From positions 8,581,001-8,645,000 of the forward strand of contig CM056875.1 in NCBI GenBank assembly GCA_029876055.1: a stretch of DNA of 64,000 nucleotides. The letters run 5' to 3'. Made by a program: the position numbers and the translations under genes. The notes beneath the pieces were generated by a model. That model made no database searches and had not been told where the DNA came from. It saw nothing but the letters and a program-made list of their open reading frames with translations. This document shows positions 44,160 to 55,639 of this stretch, one piece after another (the stretch's first letter is position 1; every line of letters begins with the position of its first letter). The DNA is from Madurella fahalii (taxonomy: Eukaryota > Ascomycota > Sordariomycetes > Sordariales).

Positions 44160-47100
44160 CTAATCCTCCCCCTCGACCACCACCACCTCCCCGGCCGCCG
44201 CAGCTGTCCTCTCACAACCACCACCTCCCCTCTCAGTAGGCATAACATTCTTCCTCGCCATCTCCTGGCTCTCGACAAACTGATCCCAATATACCGGATC
44301 CGCCTCCCTCAGCCGTGCAAAGATCTCCCCTTTCCTCTCCTTGAATACCCCGACGACGCCTTTCTCCTCCACCTCGCGGTTCAGCTCCTCGTCGTTGAGT
44401 TCCTCCAGCAGCTCGTGCAGCACACGAATGTGATTGGGGTCCGCGCCCACCATCTCGACCGCCGAGGTCAGGAGTTGGGCGTAGAGTTTCGAATCGGCGA
44501 TGCCCGCGCGGAATTTGTGCCCGGCGCGGAGGACGCGGCCCTCCTCGTCGGCGAGGGCCTTGGAGGACAACGAGAGCATCGAGTTGGAGCGCGAGAGGGA
44601 GGGGGACTTGATGGCCGTCTCTTCTTCTTGCGGCGCGTCTTCGTTGTCCGACGAGTTGAGGAGGGCCGAGGTGGTCGAGTTGGCGAGGTCGCCCGAGTCG
44701 CTGGGTATCTTCTTCCGTTTTCGAGCGTCCTCGAGCGATTCTACGTCGATGCCACTGTCGACTGACGTCGACACGCGCGTGTCGGGGAACTCGTCTTCGA
44801 AGCGCTTGATGATGTTGTTCAGGGTGTTGTCGAGGAACATGAGCCGGTCTGAACGGCGGGAATTGGTGGTTAGTAAGAGGAGTGCAGAGGGTGAGAGGTG
44901 AGGATAAAACATACGGTAAGCATGCGTGTCGTTGGCCGCCGCCTTGGCCTTGTTGATCGCTGGCTGCAGCCGCAACCTGATCTTCCTGGCGCTCAGCAGC
45001 AGATGCTTGGACGTCTCCTTGGCCTTGCCGCCGCTGGGGATGGCAGGCCGAGGCTGCGACACGCCGTTCTCCATGTCCCCCATAAACTCTTGCGACTGCC
45101 GCCTCGACTCGTCGCCGCGGTTCTTCAAGCAGCAGGCCAGCGCCCTGACCACCGCGGTGCCACCGATAACATAGTCGTCATCGGGCGCGGCATCCACATC
45201 GGAGTCCAGATCGGACGACAGCGTGACGTCGTGGCCGACAAGCCGCTGCAGCGCGTCCGGATACTGGGGCTCGGGTTTGGCGAGCACTTCGGCCTGCGCC
45301 TGCGCTGCCGTCACGGCCGCCATCTCCATGTTGCGCAGACAGTAGGCGACCGTCTGCTTGGCCATGGCCTTGACGAGGTCGCTCGACTGCTCGCTGGGCA
45401 CCTCGATCTCGACGGCGACCAGGCTGGTCGACACCCTTGCGGCGGCCAGCAGCGAGGCGAAGAGCGCGCACGCCTCTTCCTGCATTTCCTCCGTCTTGGC
45501 GTTCGTCGTCAGCTCGACCAGCTGGGGGTTCTCGGAGAAGCTGATGTGGGCAAGGCCTGTAATCTCGGGGAGGATCTCGGCAAGGGCAATGACCTGCTCC
45601 GGGCTCAGAGCGCAGTCTGCCAGGTGGATACGTTTTAGGCAAGCCATCTTGGGCAGGTATCTGTACAGAAAACGGGGGGTTAGCTAAGGATAAGAGGAGC
45701 GGCGAGAACGACAAACCTTCGCAGCATGCCAACGGCACTCGGGTTGGAGCTGAACAGCTCGTGGTTATGCGACAAATCGAGAAACCGAAAGTGACCGAGC
45801 TTGACCAGTGTTGGAAGCAGCTGGCACAAGGACGACGGCGTGAGGTTGCAGTCGGCCAGACTCAGCGCCCACAGCGGGCAGTTCTCCACGACGAGAGCGC
45901 CAGCTAGGGTAGCCAGTCCGTCTCGAAGATCGTTGCCGCCCAGGTCAAGGCCTTCACAGAATGGACTGGCCAGGAACCTTGCAACATGACCGAGGCCTGC
46001 AGCGTTGATGTCGTTGTGGGCAAGGCCGAGTCTCTTGATACCGCATTTGATGACGCCATCAATGATAGCACCCAGTTGTTCCGTACTCAAGCCGGTTTGG
46101 CCAAGGCTCAGGAGGCTGAGCGTAGATCCTCCAAGCCTCTCACTAAGTGATTTGGAGAACAGTTGGGCGATCCCCTGCGGTTGGCGCGCTGTCGCTGTAG
46201 GGCTGCCGTTTGATGACGCGGCTGGGATGGCTGGGCGCGGGAACTGTATTCCCGACAGATCCAGGCTTTTCAGGGTACGGCAGAGGTAGATGAATAGACA
46301 GATGTGCTTCCAACCCTCGGGTCCGATCTTATTGTTCTTCAAGACCAGTCGCTCGACCACTCCGCCCTGTTCCGCCAGGCCGTCCGGCTCGGTAAGCGGC
46401 CTACGCTTCCTGCCTTTGGTTTTCTTGGCGGCGAGCAAGCCAGCGAGGATCACTCGGAGGCCTTCATCGGTCAAGCCGCAGTTCTCCAGTATTACTTGCC
46501 TTACCGGGACGACAGCCAGGTAGTCGCCAAGCGTGATGAGATCCGTCAGCTGCATCCAGTACCCTCCAAGATCAAGCTTCTCCACCATGCCCACTTCGGC
46601 CGAGCAGTTTGCCGGGTCCATGAGCTGCTCGGTAATTTTTCTAAGGATGGGGGTCTCCCGGAGCTGGCAACACCGCCGGTATATCCTCACTGGGTTTGTG
46701 GTGGGCGTGGTCTGGGTCCTGGGTGTGCCGGGCTGGGGAGGAGTGCCGCTAGATGACGAGTCGCTGTCGTAGTAGAGCTCCATAGGGATGGTGCCGTTGG
46801 CCTCGGCCTGCCTCCGTCTCTTTTCCTTCCGGGCTTTTCTCTCCTCCTCGCTCTTCTTCTTCTTCTCTTTCTTCTTGGTGTCGGCAGGCGTGGTCTTCTC
46901 GGACGAGATGCTGTCGACGCTCGCACTCGCGTCATTTCCGGTTCCGCTCCCTTCCTTTTGGGGCTCCTTGGGAACTTCTTCGCCTGTCGCCTTGATCTCG
47001 CCGTCCGCCTCCTTCTGAGCCTCGACCGCTTTGGGATGCTTCAGCGCCTCGCCTTCGCCCTTCTCCTTCATCTTCTTTTTGCGATCCCTGGTTGCCCTGT

Positions 47101-47933
47101 CCGCCTTCCTCTCCTTGTCCTCGGGCTGATCCGCATACCTGGGCATCGGCGCAATTTCCACGTCGACGCAAAAGGCCACCCTCCGAAGCTTGGCCTGGTT
47201 TAGCCCAGTGATGCCGCAGCGTTCCCTGTGGTGATCGACATTCAACACGTGTCGTGCCACCAGCCCGTGGTTGTGCGACTTCAAGTTGGGGCTCAAGTTG
47301 CCGTTGGATGAAGACAATCTCCGAAAGACTTGCAGGATGCCGGCTTGCGAAGACCGGGGGGAGCCGGCGTGTAGGGTCCCTCGCCCTCGGGCTTGGAGGC
47401 ATGCTGAAGGACGGCGTTCTTGGCCGGGTTGGCCTTGGGTACCGAGAGCTCGGCGGGCTTTGGCGAGGCGTTATTGGCTTGCGGTGGACTTTGCGCGGCG
47501 CCGCTTCCGGAGCTGAACTTGGACGAGATGTTGGAGAACCAAGAACCCCGCCGTTGCGCGGTGGACGGTTGCCTTTTCTCGTCGGAACTTGACCTCGCCG
47601 AATTCGACCGATTTAACCCGGGCAGGTTCCCCTGTTCTGTTTGGTTGCCATTGACCGTTGCCGGAGAGGGGGGATTCGGGGTTTGGTTCGAGACTGGGGA
47701 GTCGCGCCCAGAGCCCGACAGCGACCTCGGCCGGGCCGTTGGACTTCTCGCGAATTTGTCTAGAGAGGTCAGTCAAGCTGCATTAGCTAGGCACCTGCAG
47801 AACTTTGCACCCCGATGTTCCTCCTGTAATCGCCTCGCAAGCTTTGTGCAGATGCTGACTGGGTTGGGGGCTGCGAACCTTTGGGGTTCCCGTGGGTCAT
47901 CCAGCTCACGTCAAGGCTGTGAAGGTGCTCCAT
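44160..47933 (-). CDS. Leucine-rich-repeat protein, MHP1-type (apparent 1-nt frameshift)
   Basis: Four exons: 47933-47879, 47759-45717, 45660-44915 and 44848-44160. The reading frame is broken inside exon 2 at a run of six G (47356-47361). Upstream the frame reads ...GPYTPAPP and downstream the other frame reads RSSQAGILQVFRRLSSSNG. With one extra base the exons sum to 1178 codons exactly. The N-terminus (MEHLHSLDVSWMTHGNPK) and the Ser-rich segment with GSWFSNISSKFSS fit proteins annotated in fungi as cell wall biogenesis/MHP1-like; that label is from memory. The middle contains a basic KKKEKKKK stretch followed by leucine-rich repeats (ERLVLKNNKIGPEGW, LGLAHNDINAAGL, EGLDLGGNDLRDGL, ALSLADCNLTPSSL). 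The C-terminus has VLRAGHKFRAG and a helical end. Role unknown; probably cytoskeletal or signalling. Confidence 0.75.
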
Positions 47934-49705
47934 CTTGACTCGGTACTTGATCGCAAAACGGTTGGGTTATGCGCAAAGAGTGCCGGTCTGGCGGTAGATG
48001 TTGCCGAACGACTCGGACGATACGCCGACCGCAAAAAGGGGGGACTGCTCCCCTTGGGACGCAGGTGAAGCGGGGATATAAAGTTGACGTCGAGACCCAG
48101 TACAGCTCGGCGCGTGCTGCAGTTCAAAGCCTTTGATAAGTCCTTTGTTGGTGCGGCTCTGTCACTGATGCCATCTGCTGACGCGGAAGACTGCCATGGC
48201 CTTGAGAGACGGGAAGCAACGTCGCCGTGCAAAGCAATGGTGCTGTTACGCGGGTATGTGTAGTGTGTAGTGTGTAATGTAGAGTGTGTAGTGCTGCGCG
48301 TGCTTGTGATTCCCAATAGGCCCCGCGACGATGTTACGCGGGCACCGAATCAATTACTGCAAAGGACTGCCGATTTGCGAGAGAGGGCGCGGCTGGGCTG
48401 GGCTGTGTCGCTTGTTCACCGCTGAAAGGAAGGTAGGTATGTACTGTACGGTACGACACTGCGATGCTGGGAGCGGAGCAAGCCGTTGGTGGCGGCCCGT
48501 CTCGGACGTCTTGGACAGAGGTGCTCACTAAGAGCCAAAAACCCGGCTGCTAATGATTATCATATAATGGAGGGGCGCCGTGAGGGTGATAAGGATACAA
48601 TAAATCCGCTTCGGGTGGATGGGCCCGGCCCAGCAAGCCAAGATCCAAATTATCTCACGGCGTCCGGCCTTGCAGATCAGACACCGCAAACCGCCCGTCG
48701 CTCAGCATGACCGGCCACGAACAGGTGGCGGGCTTGGAGCGCCGATGGAGAAGGGCGGCGAACTTTCGGTCAGCCAAGAGTTGCGATCCCAGAACAGGCC
48801 AGAGACGGAAAGTGCCTCCCACCGCGCGCTCTTCAGCCCACCGTTGACTCGGTGCGCGAGCCAGGGCCTAACTGCAGAACATGGTATCCCGGACTTGGTC
48901 CGCAAGGGGTGTGTTCTGTTAGCACCGAACCTTGGAATACCGCATGTTGGGGAACTTCGAGACTGGCGATGCGCGCCCAACGCCTCCGTCTCCGAGGCTT
49001 CCCGGGCAAGACCACAGCGTTTCGAAATAGCCAAGCCCGAGTTCAACGACGCTAACTACCACTTCTGGCCCGGGAATGAATTACGGGAAGCGGGAGGCTG
49101 CATTTCCCGCTGGGCCCCTCTCTGTCAATTTTTCCAGCTTGGGGAGGGTGCTGGAGGAGCCTGGGTCTATGCTTAACAGGCTGTCCAAATCCGGCAAGCT
49201 CGCACGCTTGCATTCTCCGCATGACCTCACCATTAATAGCTCCCGTTTGGTGGATTGCAATTGGGTCACCGGAAGGCCTTCCCACACCACGGATTCCAGT
49301 ATGGGTAGCATACTGCAGTATGAGACAGTGCTGCGCCATGTTGATCGGCCATGGAAACGCCTGCTCGCTCTCTTGCGAGTTGGCAGGCCAATTGTCATCT
49401 GCAGGGTCACGCACGGAACTGGCCTGGATGTACCAGCCAGGCTATTCCGCTGATGCACAGCAAGATCTGAGTACACAAAGCGCTTTCCAGCGGCTCTTGT
49501 ATGGTATGTACGGTATCCCGGTCATACGTCACGGAGCGGCTCCACGGATCTGGACAGCCTGTGCATAGTCGGAAGGTGATTGGTCTTTTGATGAACCCTG
49601 GTCATTACCCCCAAGTGCCCCTCCGGATGTGCACGAGAACTCCTAAAGAACAAGCAGTCATGAGCCCGGACGATGAGACCAATCTCCTCGCAAAAAATAC
49701 CCATT
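47934..49705. other. 1.8 kb spacer, LRR gene promoter / RPL5 3' flank
   Basis: The region holds the promoter of the LRR gene and the 3' UTR of RPL5. It contains degenerate GTGTAGT repeats (about 48253-48294) and a CTGTACGGTAC element near 48441-48454 that resembles half of the palindrome in the MED1 promoter. No gene seen. Confidence 0.5.
48253..48294 (+). repeat. Degenerate GTGTAGT tandem repeat
   Basis: About six imperfect copies of a 7-10 nt GTGTAGT-like unit lie about 330 bp upstream of the LRR gene start. Simple sequence; no function inferred. Confidence 0.7.
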
Positions 49706-50795
49706 TTACTCCTCCCGAAGCTCGGCAATCCGAGCCTGCACCCGCTGCTGGCGCTCTTCGCGGGTGAGCTTGGCCTTCTTGTACTTCAGCGACTCCTTCT
49801 TCCACTCCTCCTTGCTCTTCTTAGGAGCGTCGCTCTCGTACTTCTTAAAGGGGTCCTCCCGGATAGCCTTGTGGGCCTCAGTGTAGAGGTCCTCCAGAGC
49901 GTCAGCTTCGACATCGTCCTCGATGTACTTGACGAACTGGCTCTTGTAGCGCTCCTCATCATCGTCAGCGAGAGTCTCCATGTACTCCGCGACGTGGCCG
50001 CCATAGATGTACTTCTTGAGGACCTCGGCGTCGAGCTCCTCGGTCTCCATGTCGAAACCGGGGAAGCGGTTCTCCGAGTGGGGAACCAGGATGCCGCCGT
50101 CCGAGGCGCCCTTCATGACACCGAAGACGCGGGCACCGGTCGAGGTGCGGGAAAGACCAACGTCGAGGTAGGCCTTGAAGGGGCGGCGCTCGCCGTCATC
50201 CGTCTCGGCAGCCTCGGTGAGGGTGTACTCTCCATCAGGCTCCTCGACGCCGGTGAACGACTCATCTAGACCCAGCTTCTTGAGGACGCGGCGGGCGAGG
50301 AGGAGACCGGTGGCGTAGGCAGCGGCCCAGTTGGTCAGACCGTGCTCGATGCCGTAGGCACGGAGCTCGTGCGAGTAGGCGGCAGCAAAGACCTTGTCTC
50401 CATTGATCTCCGAGGTCACAATCTGGGTGATGATGTCGCGGTTGGAGAAGCGGACGACGAGGCGGTACTTGGGCGCATTGTACTTGTTCTTGGCCTGCGT
50501 GATCAGGCGCTTGCGGGCGTAGTAGTCGGTCTTGCCCTGCCTCCTGCGCTTGTACTTGGTCTGGAAGCGGCTGCAAACCAGTCAGCGTCGGACCTCTCTG
50601 CCACTTGCACTGGGTTCTGCTCACCTGTAGTACGCGCTGTTCTTGACCAGCTTGTGGAAGGCCTGGAGTTCGAAATCCCCGAGTCAGCAATTTGCGCTTC
50701 AGAATAATCCCCCCTTCCGAAGCATCTTGCATTGACTCTCGATATCCATTTCTGTATGTGCCTCGACGATGAGGCGGCGGCTGTTAACTTACCAT
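49706..50795 (-). CDS. rpl5: 60S ribosomal protein L5 (uL18)
   Basis: Three coding exons (50795-50793, 50662-50625, 50570-49706) give 301 residues. RPL5 binds 5S rRNA and is a core large-subunit protein. The first coding exon is only the ATG codon, followed at once by GTAAGT; the second is 38 nt. Splicing gives MAFHKLVKNSAYYSRFQTKY, then RRRQGKTDYYARKRLITQ, NKYNAPKYRLVVRFSNRDII, TNWAAAYATGLLLARRVL and the basic C-terminal end LTREERQQRVQARIAELREE. The match to eukaryotic uL18 runs along the whole length and the size is right (yeast 297). Introns near the 5' end are common in fungal ribosomal protein genes. It shares a short divergent promoter with the HAD hydrolase gene. Confidence 0.96.
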
Positions 50796-51235
50796 TTTGA
50801 CTGCTTGTCGCTGTGTGGTGCGTACTCAGCAGGGTCGACTCACGGGTTGTAGATTGAAGGCGAAATTCGCGACACGAATATTTCGTGGGCACAATTTCAC
50901 CCCACAGCCCTAAGGAGAATTTGGGGTGGGGGACGAGGGTGGTGAGAGAGCAGGGTTGGCGACGAGTGATTATGTAAGTTGCTGTGTCCCCACCCCGGGG
51001 GCTTGCACTTAGGGGCAGCCGAGCCGAGGTTCCAGTCCCTCGTTCCAAGCCTGGCGGCCCGGCCCCGGCGCTGGCGCTGGACGTCTTAAACGAGACCATC
51101 AGACTACACTACATAGAATCCGTTCATATGGCTATGATTAATGTATCATTGCAATATCACCGCTGTGGAGTCTCGTGACGAGGGATGCTATCGGAGGAAT
51201 TTCCCGTCGAGGTCGTTTTGGAAGCGATCGACAAC
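50796..51235. promoter_or_regulatory. Divergent promoter region, RPL5 / HAD hydrolase
   Basis: These 440 bp separate a highly expressed type of gene (RPL5) from the hydrolase gene. I see no individual element that I can name. The stretch 51185-51235 could be coding if the hydrolase starts at the earlier ATG. Confidence 0.5.
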
Positions 51236-52157
51236 ATGTCGCAATCACTCCCGGCGAAGCGGCCGAAGGTGATCCTCTTCGACATTGGAGGCGTCTGTGT
51301 ATGCTGGCAACGCCCATCTTGACCCTTGATGTCCTATCGCTCATACCCAACAGGTTGAGTCACCCTTCCAATCAATCCTGGACTACGAGCTCAGCCTCGG
51401 CATCCCGCCAGGATGGGTCAACTACTCCATTTCCAAGACAGCCCCGGACGGCTTCTGGCATCGTCTCGAGACCGGCCGCATCCCCATGGACGCCGATTTC
51501 TTCGCCGGCTTCAACCGAGACCTGCATGATCCAGCCCGCTGGAAGGCCTTCTACAAGGCCCAGCAAGCCCGGAACCCCGCCCTGCCCAAGGAAGTGCCGC
51601 CGGTCCCCGCCATCGACGGTGAATGGCTGTTCTTCGACATGATGGCAGCCGCGAGGTCGCCAGACCCCTGGATGTATCCGGCTCTCAAGGCTCTCAAAGC
51701 AAGCGGCAAGTACATTGTGGCTGCGCTCAGCAACACCGTCATCTTCCCACCCGACCACGAGTACTCGCAGACCGACTTCCTCGACGACCCCGTGCGCAGC
51801 CTCTTTGATGTCTTTGTGTCATCGGCTCATGTTGGCTTGAGGAAGCCCGACCCCAAGATTTACAAGCTCGCGCTTGAGAAAGTGAATGAGTTTGCCAAGG
51901 CGAATGCGGACACGGACAGGGGCAAGGCTCTCGGCTGGTCCCAGGGGGTCAGCGAGGGGGAGATTGTCTTCCTAGACGACATTGGAGAAAACCTGAAGGC
52001 GGCCAAGGCTGCCGGTTTCCGGACAGTAAAGGTGCCCCTCGGGAGGGCCTATGAAGCTGTGGAAGCACTCGAGGAGATCACTGGTCTTGCGTTGGCGGGG
52101 AACCATCCCAAGATTCCCATCAAACCAAACTTCAAGGGGACCAAGCCAAAGATTTGA
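51236..52157 (+). CDS. HAD-superfamily hydrolase (EPHX2 N-domain / ACAD10-like)
   Basis: Two exons (51236-51298 and 51354-52157) give 288 residues. The 55-nt intron joins DIGGVC to VESPFQ. All four HAD motifs are present: ILFDIGGV with the nucleophilic aspartate, AALSN with the motif II Ser, the motif III lysine in GLRKPDPKIYKLAL, and FLDDIGEN with the motif IV acids. The DIGGV form, plus the helical cap region (GFWHRLETGRIPMDADFFAG), places it with phosphatase domains found in soluble epoxide hydrolases and ACAD10-like proteins. The substrate is unknown. An earlier in-frame ATG at 51185 would add 17 residues; the ATG at 51236 has A at -3 and fits the compact family start better. Confidence 0.85.
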
Positions 52158-52421
52158 CCATGCCATTCTGCCCTAGCGGTAGCACATGGACTGCGATATA
52201 TCATGTCTAGACCGTGACTAAAACCACGATATAAGCATACGAGAATTTCACTCATGGGGCAACCCAAAATGCAACTACAGCCCATGTATTATTCTCATAC
52301 CTTGTCCACCCGTTCCCACGCATACAGCATTGCTCAGGTGCCAATACGCCTCTCCCCAAACACAGAACCATACCACAAACGCCGCAGAACCAAGCCAACA
52401 ATGGTAACGGAGAGCAATCGA

Positions 52422-55192
52422 CTAAGCAGTCACAGCAGCCTGCCTCCTCCCAGCCGCGCCCCTTCGCTGCGACTGGCTCCCACCAGCACCGCCAGGTCTG
52501 GCCAGCGTGTACTTTGCAAACGCCCGGGCCAGCGCCTTCTTGCAGCTGACCTTCTGGCTGCCGACAAAGCTGTCGACCGTGACGGCAATGGCCCGGTCAA
52601 TGTCCTGCGACGAGCAGTACTCGGACAAGCGCATGCGGCAAAAGGCTTCGCTGATGCGGATGATGGCTTCGAGGTGGCGGACCTAAAGGGATCACAAAGA
52701 TTTGTCAGCAACGCGTTTATGTCTAGCAAAGTAAGGGAGGACGCTACATACCGTGATGGGATACGCTCCCGTGGCCAGACTCTCCCTCCGCATGTCGGCA
52801 AACAACCGCGCCACTTTGTCCTCGTCCATGTGGTACAGCTTGGGCGTGCACCGCTCGCGTGCGTAGAGGATGTACTTGCGAAGGAGCTCCTGGGGGATCT
52901 CGCCCTCCTTGTTACGGCCTGCAGCGGCGTCGGTACCCGTTGTGGCCTGTGTGTCAGGCTCTACCTCCATCGACTCGCCGCCGGTCGCGCTGGTGGCGGT
53001 CGCCTGCGTGTTATTGGTCATGGGATGACTACGGCTGTGAGAACCGACGATGAAGCGCGCCAGGCGCTCGTCCTCCTCAGGTTCAACCGTGTCACGGACC
53101 ACGCAGAGAATGTCGAAACGGGAGAGGATGGGCTCGGTCAGCTCGACGTTGGCGGAGAAAGGGATAGTCGAGTTGTACCGCCCGCCGATGGGGTTGGCGG
53201 CGGCGATGATGCCGCAGCGTGCTTGGAGAGTCGTGACGATGCCTGCTTTGGAGATGGAGATGGTCTGCTGCTCCATGGCTTCGTGGATCGAGGTCCGGTC
53301 TTGGTCGTTCATCTTGTCGAACTCGTCGATCAGGCAGGTACCCTTGTCGGCGAGCACCAGCGCGCCACCCTCTAGAGTCCACTCGCTCGTCAGCGGGTCC
53401 CGACGGACACTAGCCGTGAGACCGACGGCGCTCGCACCCTGGCCAGTGGCGAAGACTGCGCGGTGCGCTGTCTTCTCGACGTACTTGAGAACTTGGGACT
53501 TGGCAGTGCCGGGGTCACCGAGCAGGAGCACGTTGATGTCGCCTCTGACGTGATGGGCGCCCTTGGTTGTCTTGGCTACGCCGCCAAAGAGAGAGAGGGC
53601 AACCGCCGTCTTGATATCTGTGTGGCCGTAGATGCTCGGCGCAATCGAGTTGATGATCTTGTCGACGATATGCGGGTCCTTAGACAGCCGTCGAATCTCA
53701 TGCTCATCCTCTTCGGTCATGCGGAAACCAGCAAGCTGATCGTGCGACTTGACAATATTGTTAGCCTCGAGGATGGTGGCAAAGACGGGGAAGCCGTTGC
53801 GATTGTTGAGCTGAGCATCGTAGTTGTTCTGGTAGATGCCCGTGACCTCGATTTCCTCGCCAGGCTTAGCCTTGTCGATGAGATCCCAGAGCAGAATCAC
53901 CTCCCTGTGGCGGGGAAGACGGCCGGCAGGGACCGTGCCCGGAGATTCTTGGAGAGTGAGCTTCTGGTAGTTTCGGTAGACGGTCTTTTCCGAATTGAGA
54001 GTGAAGGGGCCGCGAGATTGACAGCTCTGGCAGTACGTGATCTTGACTTCGACATTTGATTCCTGCTGAAACGGACCGAGAGTGACGCCGCACTTGGTGC
54101 AGTCGAACTTGACGTACTTGAGCTGAGGGAAGACGCCCGACCTCCTGGTCACGACGCCGCTGACTCGCACAAGGCAGTTGAGATGTGATTGGCGGAGTTG
54201 GCGAAGGGTGTAATGAACCGGGAGATCAAAAATACGGACGTGGATCTCGGAGTGGATACGCTCATAGTCCGGGTAATGCAGCAAGACGACGTCCATGGCG
54301 ACTTCGTCGAACAGCTTCAGCATCGCGGCCGGGGCATTAGCAAGGAAGTATGCCAGGATAGCCTTGGAGGTGGAGAGGTGCTCGTAAGAGACCTCGAGCG
54401 ACTCGGCGTTGATCTCACCAAGGGTGCGGATGCGGTTTCCGTAGACCGAAGAACCGCTGTCATCGGTATACTCCGTGAGGAACGCCTTGAACTCTCTCTT
54501 GATGGTCCGCTGCACAGCTGGCTGCGACACCCACTCGGTCAGACTCGAAGCCTTGACATCGTGCAGGGCCTCGAGCGAGAGCTCTTCGTCCATGATGTCG
54601 GCATCCATGTCTTCATCAGGGTCCTCATCGTACCGATGCCTGCGGCGTCGGGGCTGAGCGGTGAGGTCGATGTCGCGATCGTCGTCTTCGCCGGGCAGGA
54701 ATGCAGCAGGAATGCGCTGCCTCCGGGCGACTTCCCGGTCTCTGCGGTTCAGCTGGGCCTCGAGGCGCCGCCTCTCACCCAGGTTCATGGCATCATAGTC
54801 GCCCTCGTCGTCAATGTCGATGCCTTCGTAGACATCGTCGGCCCTATCGCGGTAATCCCGCTCGAAGCCCTCTCGGAATAGATCGACATCGTCCTCGGCC
54901 ATTTCGTCGAGGTCATCAATGTCGTCTTGGATCTCAACCTCCTCCTCGATATCGTCGTCATCATCGCCGCCGTGGGCGATGTTGAAGGCGGGAGGGGAGG
55001 ACGGCATGATCGGGCTCGAGGCGTGACCAACTGAGGACGTGGCATCGTCGCCATTAGTGCGTGCACGCTTGCGGCCTGCCCTGCCGGGCGTCACGCCTCG
55101 GTTGGCCGACGAAGGGTGATCTCGAAGCGGGGAACTAAATCCTTTGGTGAGTACAGATCAAGGCTGTTGACGCCCAACCGAACGTACCTCAT
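52422..55192 (-). CDS. mcm2: DNA replication licensing factor MCM2
   Basis: Three coding exons (55192-55188, 55134-52752, 52682-52422) give 882 residues. MCM2 is a subunit of the replicative MCM2-7 helicase. The first coding exon is just 5 nt (ATG AG), and splicing gives MSSPLRDHPSSANRGVTPGR. A long acidic N-terminal tail follows, as expected for the histone-binding MCM2 end. The zinc motif is CTKC...CQSC. The AAA+ core shows Walker A GDPGTAKSQ, Walker B LIDEFDKMND, sensor ANPIGGRYN and the arginine-finger LSRFDILC. GHTDIKTAVALSLFGG and HVRGDINVLLLGD are MCM2-type. The last exon encodes the helical C-terminus VRHLEAIIRISEAFCRMRL. Its promoter carries a cluster of MluI/E2F-like motifs. Confidence 0.96.
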
Positions 55193-55323
55193 GCTTTGCG
55201 ATTTTTAGACGGGGAATGTACAGGAAACTATTTCAAAAGAGTGGAACAACTGGCGACTTGTGGTTGTTGCGGAACAAGGGAGACCACAGCCAGGGTTTGG
55301 GGGGAGACGGGGGGAATTGTCAG

Positions 55324-55429
55324 GGCGGGAATTGGCGAGAGCGCTTGCTGCTGTCCCTTGCTTTTCGCGTCGCGGATTAAAGCAGACGCGTCTACGCGAT
55401 GCCGCTAAACCTGATTGGGGCTTTCGCGT
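55324..55429. promoter_or_regulatory. MBF/E2F-type motif cluster between MCM2 and UBR7
   Basis: Four S-phase-type motifs lie within 106 bp, 130-240 bp upstream of the MCM2 start: GGCGGGAA at 55324-55331, TTTTCGCGTCGCG at 55362-55374, ACGCGT at 55386-55391 and TTTCGCGT at 55422-55429. ACGCGT (MluI cell-cycle box) and TTTCGCG-type sites bind MBF/E2F factors at replication genes in yeasts and animals. Use by this fungus is inferred from position. Confidence 0.6.
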
Positions 55430-55639
55430 AAAGTGGTTGCTGGCTCAGAAGGTGGGGCTGCAGCGCGATAAGATACCCTTCGCCCCCCAGCTTCAGCCAT
55501 TACTTCGTACACCTATGGGAGCTCCGACTTGCAGACAAGCGCAAGTTGATTCTACTTGCTTTTTTCCCATCACCAGAACCGAATTCGATGATATTCACCT
55601 GACTTAGAACTCGGCATTCCGTCTCTTCAGTGCGCCGCA

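Noticed and set aside
47333..47358. A 26-nt intron as an explanation for the LRR-gene frame switch
   Set aside because: It would restore the frame but is below any plausible fungal intron length and lacks a branch site.
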